Source of the DNA: Cymodocea nodosa
Taxonomy: Eukaryota; Streptophyta; Magnoliopsida; Alismatales; Cymodoceaceae
Direction of reading: 5' to 3'
DNA length: 64,000 bases
Assembly (NCBI GenBank): GCA_036874045.1
Contig: CM072339.1
Span: forward strand, 4,781,501 to 4,845,500
Both the position numbers and the translations under genes were made by a program. This document shows, in pieces, positions 24,381 through 37,326 of this stretch (its first letter is position 1; each line of letters opens with the position of its first letter). The notes beneath the pieces are model-generated. The model had not been told where the DNA came from. It worked only from the letters and a program-made list of their open reading frames with translations, and did no database searches.

Positions 24381-25330
24381 ATCTATCTTGAATCATGGTA
24401 CTTGGTTCTCCATTAATTGTTTCCTCACACTCATCTTTAGAAGTATCAATATTTTCTCTTATGTTGATAATTGACTCTTCATCAAAATTTATTTGCATTG
24501 ATTCCTCAATAGCCAATGAATTTTTATTATACACTCGGTATGCTTTACTTCTAGAAAAATATTCTAAAAATATTCTTTCATCAGACTTTGGTTCAAACTT
24601 GTCTTTATTTTCTTTAATATTCAAAATGAAACATCTAGATCCAAAGGCTTTAAAATAGTAAACTTTAGGTATTCTTCCTAACCACAATTCAAAAGGAGTC
24701 TTGTCTAAACTAATTCTAAGTTACCCTATTTAGAATAAAACATGCAGTATTAATTGCCTCAGCCCAAAAATAATAGGCAACATTATTCTCATTAAGCATA
24801 GTCCTGACCATTTCTTGAAGAGATCTATTCTTCCTTTCTATAACTCCATTTTGAGAAGGGGCTTTAAGAAAGGCAAATCTATATTCTATTCTTGGTTCTT
24901 GGCAAAGATTTTCTATATTCTCATTTTCAAATTCTCCTCTATGATCACTCTTAATTTTTTGAATTTTCAATTGCTTCTCATTCTATACTAAATTTAGAAA
25001 ATTTTTAAACACCTCAAATACTTCACTATTATGTTTTAGGAAAATTACCCATGTATATCTTTGGAAATCATCCACTAGAACAAATACATATTTCTTTCCA
25101 CCTAGACTTTCAGTTCTAGTAGGACTAAACAAATCCATGTGGATTAATTCTAGAATTCTTTTAGAGATAATCTTCTAACTAGACTTAAAAGAACTTTTTC
25201 TCTACTTTCCTAGCTCACAAGCATCACAAATTTTATCCTTCTTATAGCTCATTCTAAGTAATCTTTTAACTAAGTTTTTCTTAGCTAACTTATCTAATTG
25301 CTTCATATTAATATGACCTAATATAGATGT
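24380..25330 (-). pseudogene. Copia integrase remnant
   Basis: The sense strand carries the integrase core. MDLFSPTRTESLGGKKY and VLVDDFQRYTW lie near 25020-25150, and the SDHRGEFENENI segment is at 24716-24970. The catalytic Glu of the DD35E triad is in QNGVIERKNRSLQEM. The 102-residue frame at 24379-24687 is the integrase C-terminal region (RIPKVYYFKAFGSRCF). Stops separate the pieces. Confidence 0.85.
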
Positions 25331-25760
25331 CATAACCATGCATTATCTAAATTACTAGCAATTAAATAGGAATCAGTAGAAGATACACCATCAAGTAAAT
25401 TTAGAAAACATACATCATTCTTTCTATGAGCAACAAATTTAACTTCATTTGATTTTTCATCAATAACTAAACATTTCTTAGATTTGAACAAAACCATATA
25501 GCATTTATCTTCTAATTGAGAAATACTAATTAGATTATGTTCTAAATTTTCAACTAATAAAATATTATTAATAATCATTTTATCATTGACATATACTGAA
25601 CTAATTCCAATAATTTTACCTTTTTGATCATTTCCAAATTTTACATTTCCTCTATCTATTTTCTTCAAATATTTTAGGATAGTTTTGTCTCCTATCATAT
25701 GTTTTGATGCACCATTGTTCATCACCCATAATGATCTTTTAGTTTTTACTTGTAAGAATA
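25330..25760 (-). pseudogene. Copia protease remnant and pre-integrase linker
   Basis: A 131-residue frame beginning near the protease active site. The site reads NNGASKHM where active copia proteases have DSGASKHM, so the catalytic Asp is lost. It continues into the linker with NILLVENLEHNLISISQL and AHRKNDVCFLNL. Confidence 0.82.
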
Positions 25761-27600
25761 GTCATGATCACTTACTTTGGTACCTAGATTTTCTTAGGTC
25801 CATTCTTGTTAGTAGAAAATTTTTTAAATCTATTCTATTTGCATATCCAAGTATTATTTAGAGTTTCTTTTTAGCACATAAATAACTTTTTCTTTATTAA
25901 TGATTTTTAAATAGCCATTTCTATAATTCATTTTATAACTATTTGAAAAATTAACAGAAGCATAGATTTTTTGGTAGTTCATAATTATAACCTATACTAG
26001 TTATATCACTAAAAATTTTATAACTATTTATGATGTTAATTAATTTCTTATCTCCTTTAGTAAAGGCTTCTAATTTATATTTTAGTCCACTTATTTCTCT
26101 TTCCAATTAATCTATCTAGTTTTCAAAATGGATTTTTCTTCACAATAATTTCTAAGTTTGTTATTTAATTCAAAAATTTCATTCTATAAATTTTTATTTC
26201 CTAGAGACTGATTTTCTACTTCTTTTGTAAGTTCTGAATTATCATTTTCAAGTTCAAAAATCTTATTATGCATATCAGAATCAAAAGTAATAGATTTATT
26301 CTTCTTAAGTGCAAAATTTTTAGATTTTAATTCAGCATTTTCTTTTTCTAATTTTATAACCAATTTATTGTTGTTTGATAATTTTCTTTTCAAGGAAAAA
26401 TTCTCTAGACTAACATTCTTTAATTCTTCAAATAATTCATTATAGTCTTCTTAATTAATATCATATATGTCTAAATCATTATCAGAAATAAATGAATCAA
26501 CAATTTTAGAATCAAAATGTACCTCATCTATTTTAGCCATAAAGCATATATTGACTAATTCTTCAATTTCAGATTTAGTCTGTGATCCTTTAGTGTTGGT
26601 ATCTTCAGAGACTTCAAAGGTTGTAGAATCATCCCAAGTGACTTGAAATGTTTTCTTCATTCTTAGGCCATATTTTCTCTAATTGTATTTCTTCTTTCCG
26701 TAGAATTTTTTCTTGTTAAAATTGTTTTTCTCATCCTTCTTTTGATAGTTACATTAACTTTGAAAATGTCCAAATTCATTGTAGTTGAAGCACTTAGAAC
26801 CTAATTGTTTGCTTTTGTCATTGTCTTTTCCTTTCTTCCAAAATTTTTTGTATTTTCAGATGACACAAGCAAGTTCCTTAGAAAAATTATTAATAGGTTC
26901 TTCAACAAGTTGTTGAACTTTCAAAGCAAGCTTCTTTTTCTTTTCAACTTTCTTTGAGGATTCTCCTTCCTCTTCTTTACAATCATTTAATTGTCTCATA
27001 GGCTAATAGATTGCTAGTGAGATCTTCTAAAGTAAAAGTCCTCATGTCCTTAGAATCTTGTAGAGATGTAGTCTTGACCTTCTAATCTTTATTTAGACTT
27101 CTCAAGACTTTAATGACTTGTTCTTTCATAGGGAATTCTTTTCCAAGATTCTTCAAGACATTTATAATTTCAATAAATCAAGATATGAGATCAATGATGC
27201 TCTCATTCTCTTTCATTTTAAACATTTCATACTTTCTCAGTAGTATGCTAATATTGGTGTCTTTCACTTCATTTGTGCCCTCATAGGTAATTTCTAGGCT
27301 ATGCTAAGTTTCACATGTAGTAGAATAAGTAGAAATCTTGTTATATATTTCAGTAGTCAGTGCATAAGCCAATGCATTCATTCCTTTAGCATTTATCTAA
27401 ATTTTCTTTTCATCTTCATGAGACCACATGTCTTCAAGGATGGTTGGTAGTTGTATCCCATATACAACTGCTCTTCAAACCTTTACATCCATATATTTAA
27501 GGAAATTAGTCATTATCATAGTTATTACCATCACAAACAAAGGTGGTCTGTGAACATGTTGACCTTCTACCATTGATCTTAAATTAATTAAATCTATTAA
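25761..27600 (-). pseudogene. Copia gag remnant
   Basis: Broken sense-strand frames. A knuckle-like CFNYNEFGHFQS segment near 26730-26800 has its second Cys replaced by Tyr. Lys/Glu-rich segments follow, at 26451-26660 (MKKTFQVTWDDSTTF) and at 26184-26393, a coiled-coil-like stretch rich in Leu, Glu and Asn. RQLNDCKEEE..SSKK near 26930-27000 is typical of the basic gag segment before the knuckle. Confidence 0.75.
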
Positions 27601-27605
27601 AGAGA

Positions 27606-27621
27606 TAACATTGCTCTAATA
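27606..27621 (-). other. Copia primer-binding site (initiator Met-tRNA type)
   Basis: Just inside the 5' LTR the sense strand reads TTGTATTAGAGC, two differences from the TGGTATCAGAGC used by most plant copia elements. This fixes the element as minus strand. Confidence 0.7.
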
Positions 27622-27626
27622 CAACT

Positions 27627-29181
27627 TGTTAGGATTGAATGACACACTAGAGGGAGGGTGAATAATGTCCTAATAAGTTTTAATTACTTTTAAAAATTTT
27701 AGAAGTTATTGACACTAATGAACCTTAATTAAGATGATTTAATGAATAATAAACAATCACACAAACAAAAGCAACATAAATGATTTATAGTGATTCCCCA
27801 AACAGGTAGTCCACTCCTCAAGGTCCTAACATTAAGAATTCACTAAGTGCTTTTCAAGGCTAAACACAAACATTAGTCTTATTACTTTTACAGGCTAACA
27901 ATAACCTTACAGATGTTTTTCCCAGACTTAACAATAACATTGTACAAAGCATTAATCTTGTGCACTCAAGACCCTAATCTTGAGTAAGTGAAGTCACACA
28001 CTTCACTCTCTTCACCAAGGCCCTAACCTTGTGAAGGTATACTCACTTGTGAGTTAGGATTTTCAAAAGTAGAAAAGAAACAATTCAACATAGGAGTATA
28101 ATACTCAATATGATTAAAACACACAACAGAAAACTCCTTATTTGAATGTTGATGGTTGAAAGCTTCAGGAGAAATCTGGATGAATCTGCATGATTGAATC
28201 TTCAATAGTTGTTGTAGGAAAGTCTTTCAATTCTTCAAAAGAATTCTTTAGTATACTTGAACTCAATCCTTTTTAGAAAATTACTTCAGTAGTTGCAGGA
28301 TCTATTCTTTTCTCTCTTAATTCTCTCTTCTCTATTCTATCTATTCTATAATCTAATTTTCTATTCTTCTACATTTTTCTTAATCAAGAAATTACTTTAT
28401 ATTCATTAGATTCCATGTGTAGTAATTAATTTCCAAGCATAATTGGTAATCTTCAAATTAGATCTACAATAAGAATAATATCTTTCCAAAATAGTAATAT
28501 ATCATATAACAGTAGTAGAAACAATAAGTTAAGACACATTAGATACTTTCAGAAAAATAAAAGAGACATTTTGGATACTTTTAGTAAAAATCAAAATCTT
28601 TTAGCTGAAACCTTTCGAAAAACAAAACTTAAATTATACATTAAAAACATGACATGTATCCTTCTATAAATAGTAAAACAAAATACTCTTTAAACGTTTC
28701 AAATGAAACCATCTGATAAAACTGTGAAACCCTCTAATTTTGAATAGTATTTTGGTGACTTTCAAAAACTAACATTCCAAAGGATTAAAACTGAACTCAT
28801 CGATACGTAAAAAGTATTTCAGATACTTTCAAGTGAAACCATCTGAAAATGAAAAATATTTTGGTGATTTTCAAAACAAACGTTTCAAAAGCTTAAAAAT
28901 TAAAGTTCACATATATTTCAAGATACTTTCAAATGAAGTGTAAAACTAAAACCTTCCGACTAATCTAAGATTTCAATGACTTTTAGTAAAACTCTTTGAT
29001 TGTGTACCTAAGGAGAAATGAAACCTTTCAAAACCTATTTTCAAAAGTTTGTGGTAATAATACTGAATAAAAAATAATTAGGTAAAATAGTTAAATTAAA
29101 GGTAAGTTCTAAAACATTTGCTTAATAATAATTACTTAGTTTTTTATCGTCAAAATTGAACTTGCAAATAAAGAACTAACA
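27627..29181 (-). repeat. 5' LTR of the copia element
   Basis: A 1555-bp repeat, the partner of 9669-11260, starting TGTTAGTTCTTTATT and ending CCTAACA on the sense strand. It is followed outward by ACTTA (29182-29186), the right target duplication. Confidence 0.88.
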
Positions 29182-29378
29182 ACTTATCTTGCGACTCTTC
29201 GTCTTCTACAACTATCGACATTTCACTTTACTATTCCCTTAGTAGGTACATTGATTACGATCAATATTATTGTAGTATTAGTTTAAGTGTCTATTTGAAT
29301 CTTAACTTCATTAACTTACTTTGTGTGAGTCAACTTCACGTAGACATAACATTGTTATAATAAGTGTGATAATGTAGA

Positions 29379-29444
29379 TCAACATCAAAGAATTCCTCTT
29401 TGTTGGTTTTCAACTCTTCAAAGAGGTCTAGTGTTTATGATTGT

Positions 29445-29476
<32 letters not shown>

Positions 29477-29954
29477 AAATCTACTTATATTCACAATGAG
29501 GCATACTTAATTTTTATTTCAAATTTATCTTATTGTGTGCATATATAAGTTATATATAGAGAGAGTGTTTTTTCCTATTTCTTAAGGTAGGAAATTAAAT
29601 AAAGATCAATCTAGCTCTTTTTCTCCTTTGAAATGCATCCGTGGAACCTTCTTCTAGAATGTGGCCAGGTAAGATTTCTAGCAACATAAATTTCTGATCC
29701 TTTCAGATCTATTTTTCTCAGCATGTTAGAATTTTTATTTAGGTTAAAATTAATCCTAAATCTTATCCCTAACAATTAATGGGTGTGGATAAACCGTACC
29801 ATCCTGCTATCTATGGCTAAAATTCTTATAGATCAATAATAAAATTACAAATTATAAAAGTTACAGATACTTCTACACCATCCATGGATATATATAATCA
29901 CTGGCTTGTTGTGCGTGAAATCCTCCTCAATGACTACAAATCCAACCTGCGCGT
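29379..29954. repeat. Right copy of the 0.56-kb direct repeat
   Basis: Partner of 8666-9220 in the same orientation. It has a longer TA run near 29443-29472 than the left copy. The 197 bp between the copia target duplication and this repeat (29182-29378) shows no gene. Confidence 0.6.
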
Positions 29955-32900
29955 ACAATGGCGGCTTTCAACTCTAACATTTTAACAAAAATTAAGCACG
30001 GAAAATTAATAAGATCACCTAGAGATTTGCAACCTGCACGTACATTATAATCTTTCCGTGGGTCAAATAATTCCAGAACACGTTTTCACAAAGCAGAAAA
30101 GAGTGACCAGAAAAGCACAGCAATCTCAACCCTCCACCCGAAGTAATTTAAATGAAACGTATATGTAATTAATGCTGTTGATATTAAACTCTGTATCTCC
30201 TCTGGTTCTGACCGTGCTCAAGCGCCGTGGAAACATCACGCCCTAGGGTTTAGATTCGTCTACCGATATGTCGTCCTCAAGGTTGGCGTCAGAGGAAAAT
30301 GAAATAAGTACACGCTATAAACGGAGACCGGAAAAATAATAAATACCGTATTGACTTTCAATTTTGCCTACTAGGAACCTTGATTTTTTCAGATTAATCC
30401 GCGTAGGATCCATGATCCTCACGCGAAAGCTTCTTCTTTTTTTAAGGTATGGGTAAATTAAATTAAAAACCCAATTTTGAAAGTATATTTGAGTAAAAAG
30501 TTATAGCCAACAAATTCAACAAAAAAGCAACTACCACAAAATAAAGATCAGTTCCGACACTTGTTCAATAATGTCTGCCCACTTCCTAGAAACTCCAGCT
30601 CAGGCAAATTGGACGAAGGAGACTCAATCTAGCTAATATTATTGCAAGTTTAGGTAGAGTTCTAAATAAAAAAAAAGATCTTTCAATTAGATTAAATTTC
30701 TTTAAAATTTTCAATTTCTTTACTAATAGAGAGATATTTATCTATCCAAAAGAAGTTAGATTAATAATAGAGTTGAATATCTTTTCTTTTGGGTTAACTG
30801 TGTTCTTAGATTTGGTTTTTTTTTAATTCTTTTTGAACATTATCTAGCTTTACTTTGAATATATATTCACAACTTGAAGGGGCTCATACCACCATGACAT
30901 ATCCGGAAATAACATATTATGGTGGGAGATGTACCAATTTCCATCCATTGTCCTTAAATTAAGCTATTTGTGTAGTGAGGAGATGAGGGGAAATTGTTTT
31001 CCCTCACTACCTCATATATAAACCTTTGAAAAATTCATTTCTCCTCTCCCCCCCCTTAGTAACACTGGGTGAACATCTCGCTTGAAAAATTTCTGAAGCC
31101 CCTTCTACAAATGTCTTGCCTGGTAATGTTGTCTGTCGTCTATGTCACTCATCGTCTGCATCATTGCCCATTCGACCATTCATTGTCATCGCCCTGTTGT
31201 AGTCATTTGCCCGTCGCCAGTTCCTATACAAATGTCCTGAATCCATCTTCTTATGCCATTCCTAGTTGCCTCAAGGTCTCCCTACACAAACGTTGTTTGA
31301 CTTATTCAATTCTAGCTATCGCACCTACTCCATCGACCATCACTGTTCCAACTCTAACGACCCAAATACGCCTCCACCCACACCATTGATGCTTCATTGT
31401 CCTCAATTTGGACTCAGTCGACTTTCCTCCATTGGAACCACAGCTCGTCTGTATCCTCCACTACGCTCTATCGAAATAAGGGACAGACGCCATTAGTCTG
31501 TTCCCAAGCTTTCATTTTCGCCTTTTTTGTTGGTTATGCATGTAAATATTAGAGCAATCATATTAGGAGATCTTGAAATAATATTTAGGTCTACTACCTT
31601 AGTTCAAGTATTTAGTGTTCACATGAAAGTTTCCCAAGATTTATGTAGGTCCTCCACTCGTTGGCTTACACTATATATTTTAAATAACAAAAAGTTAATA
31701 ACATTAATAAAATGTTATTTTTAATTTGCATGTTACACTCTATTTTATAAATTGTTAATATATATTATATTTATTTAAAATATTATTTTTAAAATATAAT
31801 ATTTAATATTTTAAAAAAATTTAAATAATATATTTCCTAACATTTCATGTAAGTACACAAATACCTCAAAATTTCTATCATTTCTCATGTGTGCACAAAT
31901 AATATTTTATTTTCTATAATGTCTTATCATTTTTATTTTTCATAATTTCTTACATCTTTTGTTGTTTTATTTTTTGACAGAAAATATGTACAAACATATT
32001 TTTATATTTTCTTCTCTCTAATATTACCTTCATTTGCAAAAGAAAAAAGATTGATTGAATTTAAAATGTGAATTCACTCGTTTAGCGTTTCTTTAACTTC
32101 ATGGTGGTCCAAAATTGAACTTAAATCACAAACTGAAGCTCTTCCTTTCACCAACTAATTTGGTCATATACGGTGGTCCAAAATTGGCCAAATCAAAGTC
32201 CATCCATTGACCAACATGGTGGGACAAGACCTAACCCGGTAATTATTTAAGGCCTTCAATTGTCAAATTCGAGTATCAAATCCGTGAGCGTTCTTCGTCA
32301 TTTTTCTTACATTTCATGCATGAATCTTTGGATTCGCAACGCGCGATAATTTATCTACTTTGAGAAAGAAAATCAAACTAGAATAAGTGATAAATTTTGA
32401 TTTTTTATTATTTTTAAAATAGACTAACATCAAGCTACCTAAAATTGAAAAAATTGATTCAGATTTGCCAACAAAATCGGCTGGTCTAAACCGTTATCTT
32501 TCTTTCATTCTAAAAAAAATCTAACGTTTTCTTATTTTATTCTTTTAAATAGTTATTTAAAATATTATATTTAAAAATCAACTACATCATTTGGTACTCT
32601 ATACGTTACCTCAAAAGATCAATCTTTCTTCTTCATGGGCAACATTGGTGATCTCTAATATTTTGAAAAAATATTATATAACAAAAAATTGAAGTTTACT
32701 TGAGAAAAATTCCAATGTAATTGAAATTGAAAAAGCCTTAACTAAATGCTTCTCTCTAATAAATAAGTTACCGCTTAGACTGCATTTTGAAATGGAAGCT
32801 TTGGATTTGTTTGGTAATGATTGTTTTATATTCAACATATATGTGAAAATAAACCAGCATTGGTTAAAAAAAAATTCACATAAATTAGCTTTTTTCATTA

Positions 32901-33767
32901 AGCATTTTAAACTCAAACTAAAATGTATATAGATTAACATATAGAAATAATTAAGCTGGTGTATGAAGAATACATTTGATTGTGATTATTTAAAAATACT
33001 AACGCATTTTCATAACCTGGATAGCTTTAGCTATAAAAATAACCTTTACTGTGGTGACCAAGAGCCCATAAAATGATAAAAACATGAGTCCAACATTTTG
33101 AGTGTTGAAAATATCTTTTACTATTTATTTGATTAGGAATTCAAATTTTATCGAAATCAAAAGGTTTTAAACACGTAAAAAATATTTTACAACCGAAATA
33201 CATGAATATTTAAGATTCGAACTTTATCTAATGATTTCGATCTTTTGGAAATGCAACTTCTACATTTTAATTCAAATAGTGTTTATTAAAAACCTAATGA
33301 AGATGAGCTGTGGAAATATTTTCCTATATTTTAAAGCTTGTCCTCATCATTATTTTTTTGTATTTTTCAGGCATCACTACTTTTAATAAGTTGGTTTAAT
33401 TTTTCTAAAAGTTGTAATCCCTTGGTCATAAAATTAATAGTTTAGATATTAATACAAATGAATTGAAAGTAACTATATATCATCTAGATGTTTTTGGGTT
33501 TCTGACAATAACCTGATCTACAGCCACAACATATATTCTTACCAACAAAGTAAATGTGACAGGTCAAGCGTATCATGCCATGTGGACCTCAATATCATGA
33601 CTTCAAGAGAAAATGAGACGATGACCAACGGAAGTATGGAAGCCGAAGATGCAATTTCTTCATGTCCAACAGAAGAAGATGTTGTCGTTAAAGTTAAATT
33701 TTAATATAAAAAGAAGATCATACCGCATTTGACCGATGACTCACTTGTATATGAATGTTAAACAATA
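29955..33767. other. Intergenic, AT-rich; no gene recognised
   Basis: No domain-bearing frame on either strand. A pyrimidine-rich stretch at 31045-31500 has short frames (for example 31069-31389) without recognisable motifs. The stretch 31830-32040 resembles 660-800, sharing GTGCACAAATAATATT and a following block. It may be a small, degenerate inverted-repeat element, but I could not define its ends. Confidence 0.5.
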
Positions 33768-33985
33768 GGCTTGACCTCTTTCTTTGGAAGTTCATGGATG
33801 GATATTCCGAACGGAATTCTTCTTCCGCAGGTAAACATTCAACACGCATACAATATATGTTACTTCCGAATATAACAAAAAAGAAAGAAAGGCTTGATCT
33901 CTTTCTTTGGAAGTTCATTGATGGGAATTCCGAGTGACGGGAGTAAACTTCAACACGCACACAATAAATTATATGTTACTTCCAA
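33768..33985. repeat. Imperfect tandem duplication, about 110 bp unit
   Basis: Two adjacent units, about 33768-33870 and 33891-33985, share CTCTTTCTTTGGAAGTTCAT, then GATGG..ATTCCGA, then CAACACGCA.ACAAT and ATGTTACTTCC. The short frames across it on both strands simply follow the duplication. Confidence 0.7.
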
Positions 33986-34999
33986 TTAACAAAAAAAAAG
34001 TCAAATAATACTAATTTGTGTGGGGGAGGCTGCGGGTGAAGAAAGATCATAGAAAAGAGATGAATAATAAAGTTTGAAATGAGAAATTGGTCCTACAGCA
34101 GCAAATTTCTAGAAGATGAGAAAGAAATGACGTGTGCTTTACCAATCTTATATGGAATGCAACCTTACAGGAGAAGGGATGAGAGGAAAGAGGAGCCTCT
34201 TATGGTCCACTTCGGAAGAAGAGAGCGGTGGGTCAAGAAAGCATCTCCAGGTAAGATAGAAAAGTGGAGATGAATGGATGAATGAATATTAGAGGAGAAA
34301 GAGGATACTGCATGTACTATATAAATCATGCTCAACCTCTAGAGAAGACATGGTTTTCTAAGTGTTTTAAGGACGTCTTATGATTAAACTATGTTATTAT
34401 GAGTAATTTGTTTTAACATGTTCATGGATGAGTGCCAAATTCTCTGCATGCATGCATGTATGAAAATGCAACCATTTACTGTGCATGAGACGGTGGGATT
34501 GCTCATTTATAGCAACCATTAAGCAAGCAAACGAGAATACATGTTTCTCAATAACATAATTAAAAATTTTAGCATGCATTATGAAATCTAGGAGGATGAA
34601 TGTAGATGTAAATATCCTTTCAGCATGCACTACACGCTATGGAATGCAACTGTTTATTCAATTAAAAATGAACTAAACAGGCAAGGATGGTATGAAAGAT
34701 GAATAACTATTGGGCATTTAAGAAAGCACACAAATCATCCACAAGTACAGATCCACCAGAAAACAGGAGGCTTTAAAATTCATACCTTTAAATCCGCTAA
34801 TCGAAACATGGAAAATAAGGTATCGATTTAAATCCCATGAAACATGCAAACAAGGAAAAATAATGAAAACAAGTGGTCAGATTGAAAGAGAATTCATGAG
34901 GAACAATCATTCGTACACAAAAACGAAATCAGAAAACAGTCCATTCACATAAACTTCAAAAAATCGTATCTATAAATCTGTTTATTAAAATATAGTAAA
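33986..34999. other. Intergenic; no gene recognised
   Basis: AT-rich sequence with a short TGCA repeat at 34447-34458. The frames at 34079-34273 and 34397-34630 lack recognisable domains. Confidence 0.5.
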
Positions 35000-35515
35000 T
35001 CTTGTTCGAAGGCCATCTTTCCCACCGTCTCCCCTTCAAAAGCCTAGGAAAGTCGAGCAGCAGCTGTGGCGAGCATTCGATCTTCCTGAATCGAAAAACC
35101 CTTCTCCATTCCGATCTTGTCTCGTCATTCATCTTTTGTTGGTTCCGGAGAAATCCTACCCGCCTTGTCGTTCATCATTCGTTGTTTGTCTGTTGTTGGT
35201 TCCAGAGAAAGCCGTAGAAAGCCTCTCCTCCCCTCCTGTAAAGCGTCGCCGGTTCTTCACCTTTCTTGTTCGCATGAGAGGTTCTACCGGTGCCTGTCGT
35301 ACAAAACCCTATCTTCCTTCTGCCTTGGAAAATTTGGCATTTCTTTCGCTAGTGGCCACCGCTTTGACCACATCTTTTGCCCATGCCTGCCTACCGTTCG
35401 GACAACATCTTCGCCTGTTTGCCACAGTTTGTGAGATCATCCTCGTGCCACCTGCTTCTTTTTTTTTGCTTTTCGTTATCCTGCCAAGGTTGATCATGTT
35501 GATTTTTTGTTAAGA
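35000..35515 (+). other. GC-richer pocket with overlapping short frames, function unknown
   Basis: This 0.5 kb has noticeably more C and G than its surroundings and keeps open frames of 71, 105 and 125 residues in different + strand frames (35002-35217, 35117-35434, 35136-35513). It could be the 5' exon of a decayed gene or of a transposon. None of the frames has a motif I recognise, and overlapping open frames are expected from GC-richer composition alone. Confidence 0.3.
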
Positions 35516-37318
35516 AACAATTGGATGATTTTTACATTTAAATCATCTATCAACTTTTCGTAGTTGGTTCATCCTTAACAATGCCCTGTATAGCTGGTTT
35601 ATGTATATGAAGGATCTAGAATGGTCTCATTTCGTAGATCTGAGACATATAAGTACATGACTACATGATTTACAACTTGTGCAGTATTGGCCATAAGATG
35701 ATCCTTATTCAATCTTTGTGCCCTGTCTATATTATTTTCCTAGTGAGGCATCTTGATCAACAGAAAACTCAGATTAGCTATTTTAGTATTAAAACTCCTT
35801 AAAGTGATTTTATACATGTAGTATTTGAGGTATACAATTTTTATATTTTCTGGAAAGGGTTTTTGCTAATGTGTAATGCATCACTTGTTGACTATGAACC
35901 ATCTTTTGAATGAAATAATTGCATTGCAGTTGTGTCTGGATGTGAATGTAGGATTATATGATGAATTTTTTCAATTATTATTAATTGATTTTAAAATATA
36001 ATATTTTTAATAAATAGAAAAATCTTACAAAGATAAAGTATGAAAAGTCTTACAGATGAATGTAGGAATAGGATCTGATTTAATATATAATGGATTTTTC
36101 CATTCATTATCAATTATTTTAAAATGAAATATTATATTTCAATATGATATTACAGTTAATTCACGTACATTTGGTTACATATACTTACAGACATATAAGT
36201 AAAACACAAGTGAAGAAAAATACTAGAAAAATCTTAGAGATCAGATTAAGTCTTATATATAATGAACTTTTCTATTCATTGTCAACTGAATTTAATTTAA
36301 CATTTTAATAGATGATTGGTTCAATGCACCATGTAATCTTACGTAATGTTTGAGATGGTTTTGAATTCAATTATTTTTTTGATAATGGTAGTGATTTTAT
36401 GTTGGTCAAGATTCGAATCATGAACAGGATAATCTTCATTCTTTCTAATTTTTCCAAAAGTAGTGATTTTATGTTGCCATGTTGTTTACCTCAAGATAAC
36501 TAAGTAGGTGATGCATCCCATCTTCACATAAGAAAATTTTTCCTTAAACTCATATTCAATTGCAAATGTGGTGCTATCTAAATTTTTTAATCACATTATC
36601 AGGTAATTGTGGCAAGCATTCAAGAATTACTTTCTAACATCTTTTAGAATATAGGCATTATGATGCTGCTCAAGAGAAAGGAATATAGCCATTATGGTTA
36701 CAATAAGAGATGTATTCAAGAATTTTCCTTGTTCAAGCAATCTAAAATTTTTAATTTATTCAAAAAGAGAATACAACTCAGTAGACATGTTTGGAAATTT
36801 TCTTCAAAGAGGATGCATCATCTCTTCATGACAGATAATCATGATTTGGTTACATGGTTTGGACATTAAGGATAGGATGAAGTACAACATAATTATTTAT
36901 GCTCATATGTTAAGTACTTGGAAAATATTCCAAATATACGTAATCCATACTAATGTTTACTAATATTAGGAGAATGGTTGTAAAGTAACTTTCAACTAAA
37001 ATTACAAGAAAGTGATTAAGTTCCTAATGTTCCAATTTCATGGAGAAATAGTTATGCTCTATAATTCTTAAAGACGGTGGTATGCATCTCTCCATTGGAA
37101 ATGGATCAGTATTGAAAGACTATCAATTATGACATCCGATTTTTTTTATTTGAGTCACCTGTTATATTGAAATTACCATGGAATAAATCAAGATGCTCTA
37201 GTATTTCATTCTCTAATAGTTGATTTTGAATGCTCATGGCATTTATCCATTAAATGTTTATAATTTTGCCATAGGCTATAGATCTTTTTGGTCTTGATAA
37301 TGAATTTGCAGAAAATGC
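35516..37318. other. Intergenic; no gene recognised
   Basis: AT-rich. A 69-residue + strand frame at 36660-36869 is richer in varied residues than its surroundings (HYGYNKRCIQEFSLFKQS), so it could be a degraded transposon exon, but I cannot assign it. Confidence 0.4.
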
Positions 37319-37326
37319 TCTACTAG

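Larger units (their letters stand above)
9669..29181 (-). mobile_element. Decayed Ty1/copia LTR retrotransposon, interrupted by nested insertions
   Basis: The 5' LTR (27627-29181) and 3' LTR (9669-11260) both run TGTTAG to TAACA on the sense strand. They are flanked by near-identical 5-bp target duplications: ACTTG at 9664-9668 and ACTTA at 29182-29186. The sense order is gag, protease, integrase, reverse transcriptase, RNase H, which is the copia order because integrase precedes RT. Every domain contains stops and frameshifts. A solo LTR carrying further insertions (11690-22227) splits the internal 3' region. Without it, the element is about 9 kb long. Confidence 0.9.

Noticed and set aside
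31069-31496. Overlapping 106- and 76-residue frames
   Set aside because: Pyrimidine-rich DNA with no motif in either frame.
36660-36869. 69-residue frame as a gene
   Set aside because: Residue composition is protein-like, but it is isolated, with no flanking exons or recognised family.
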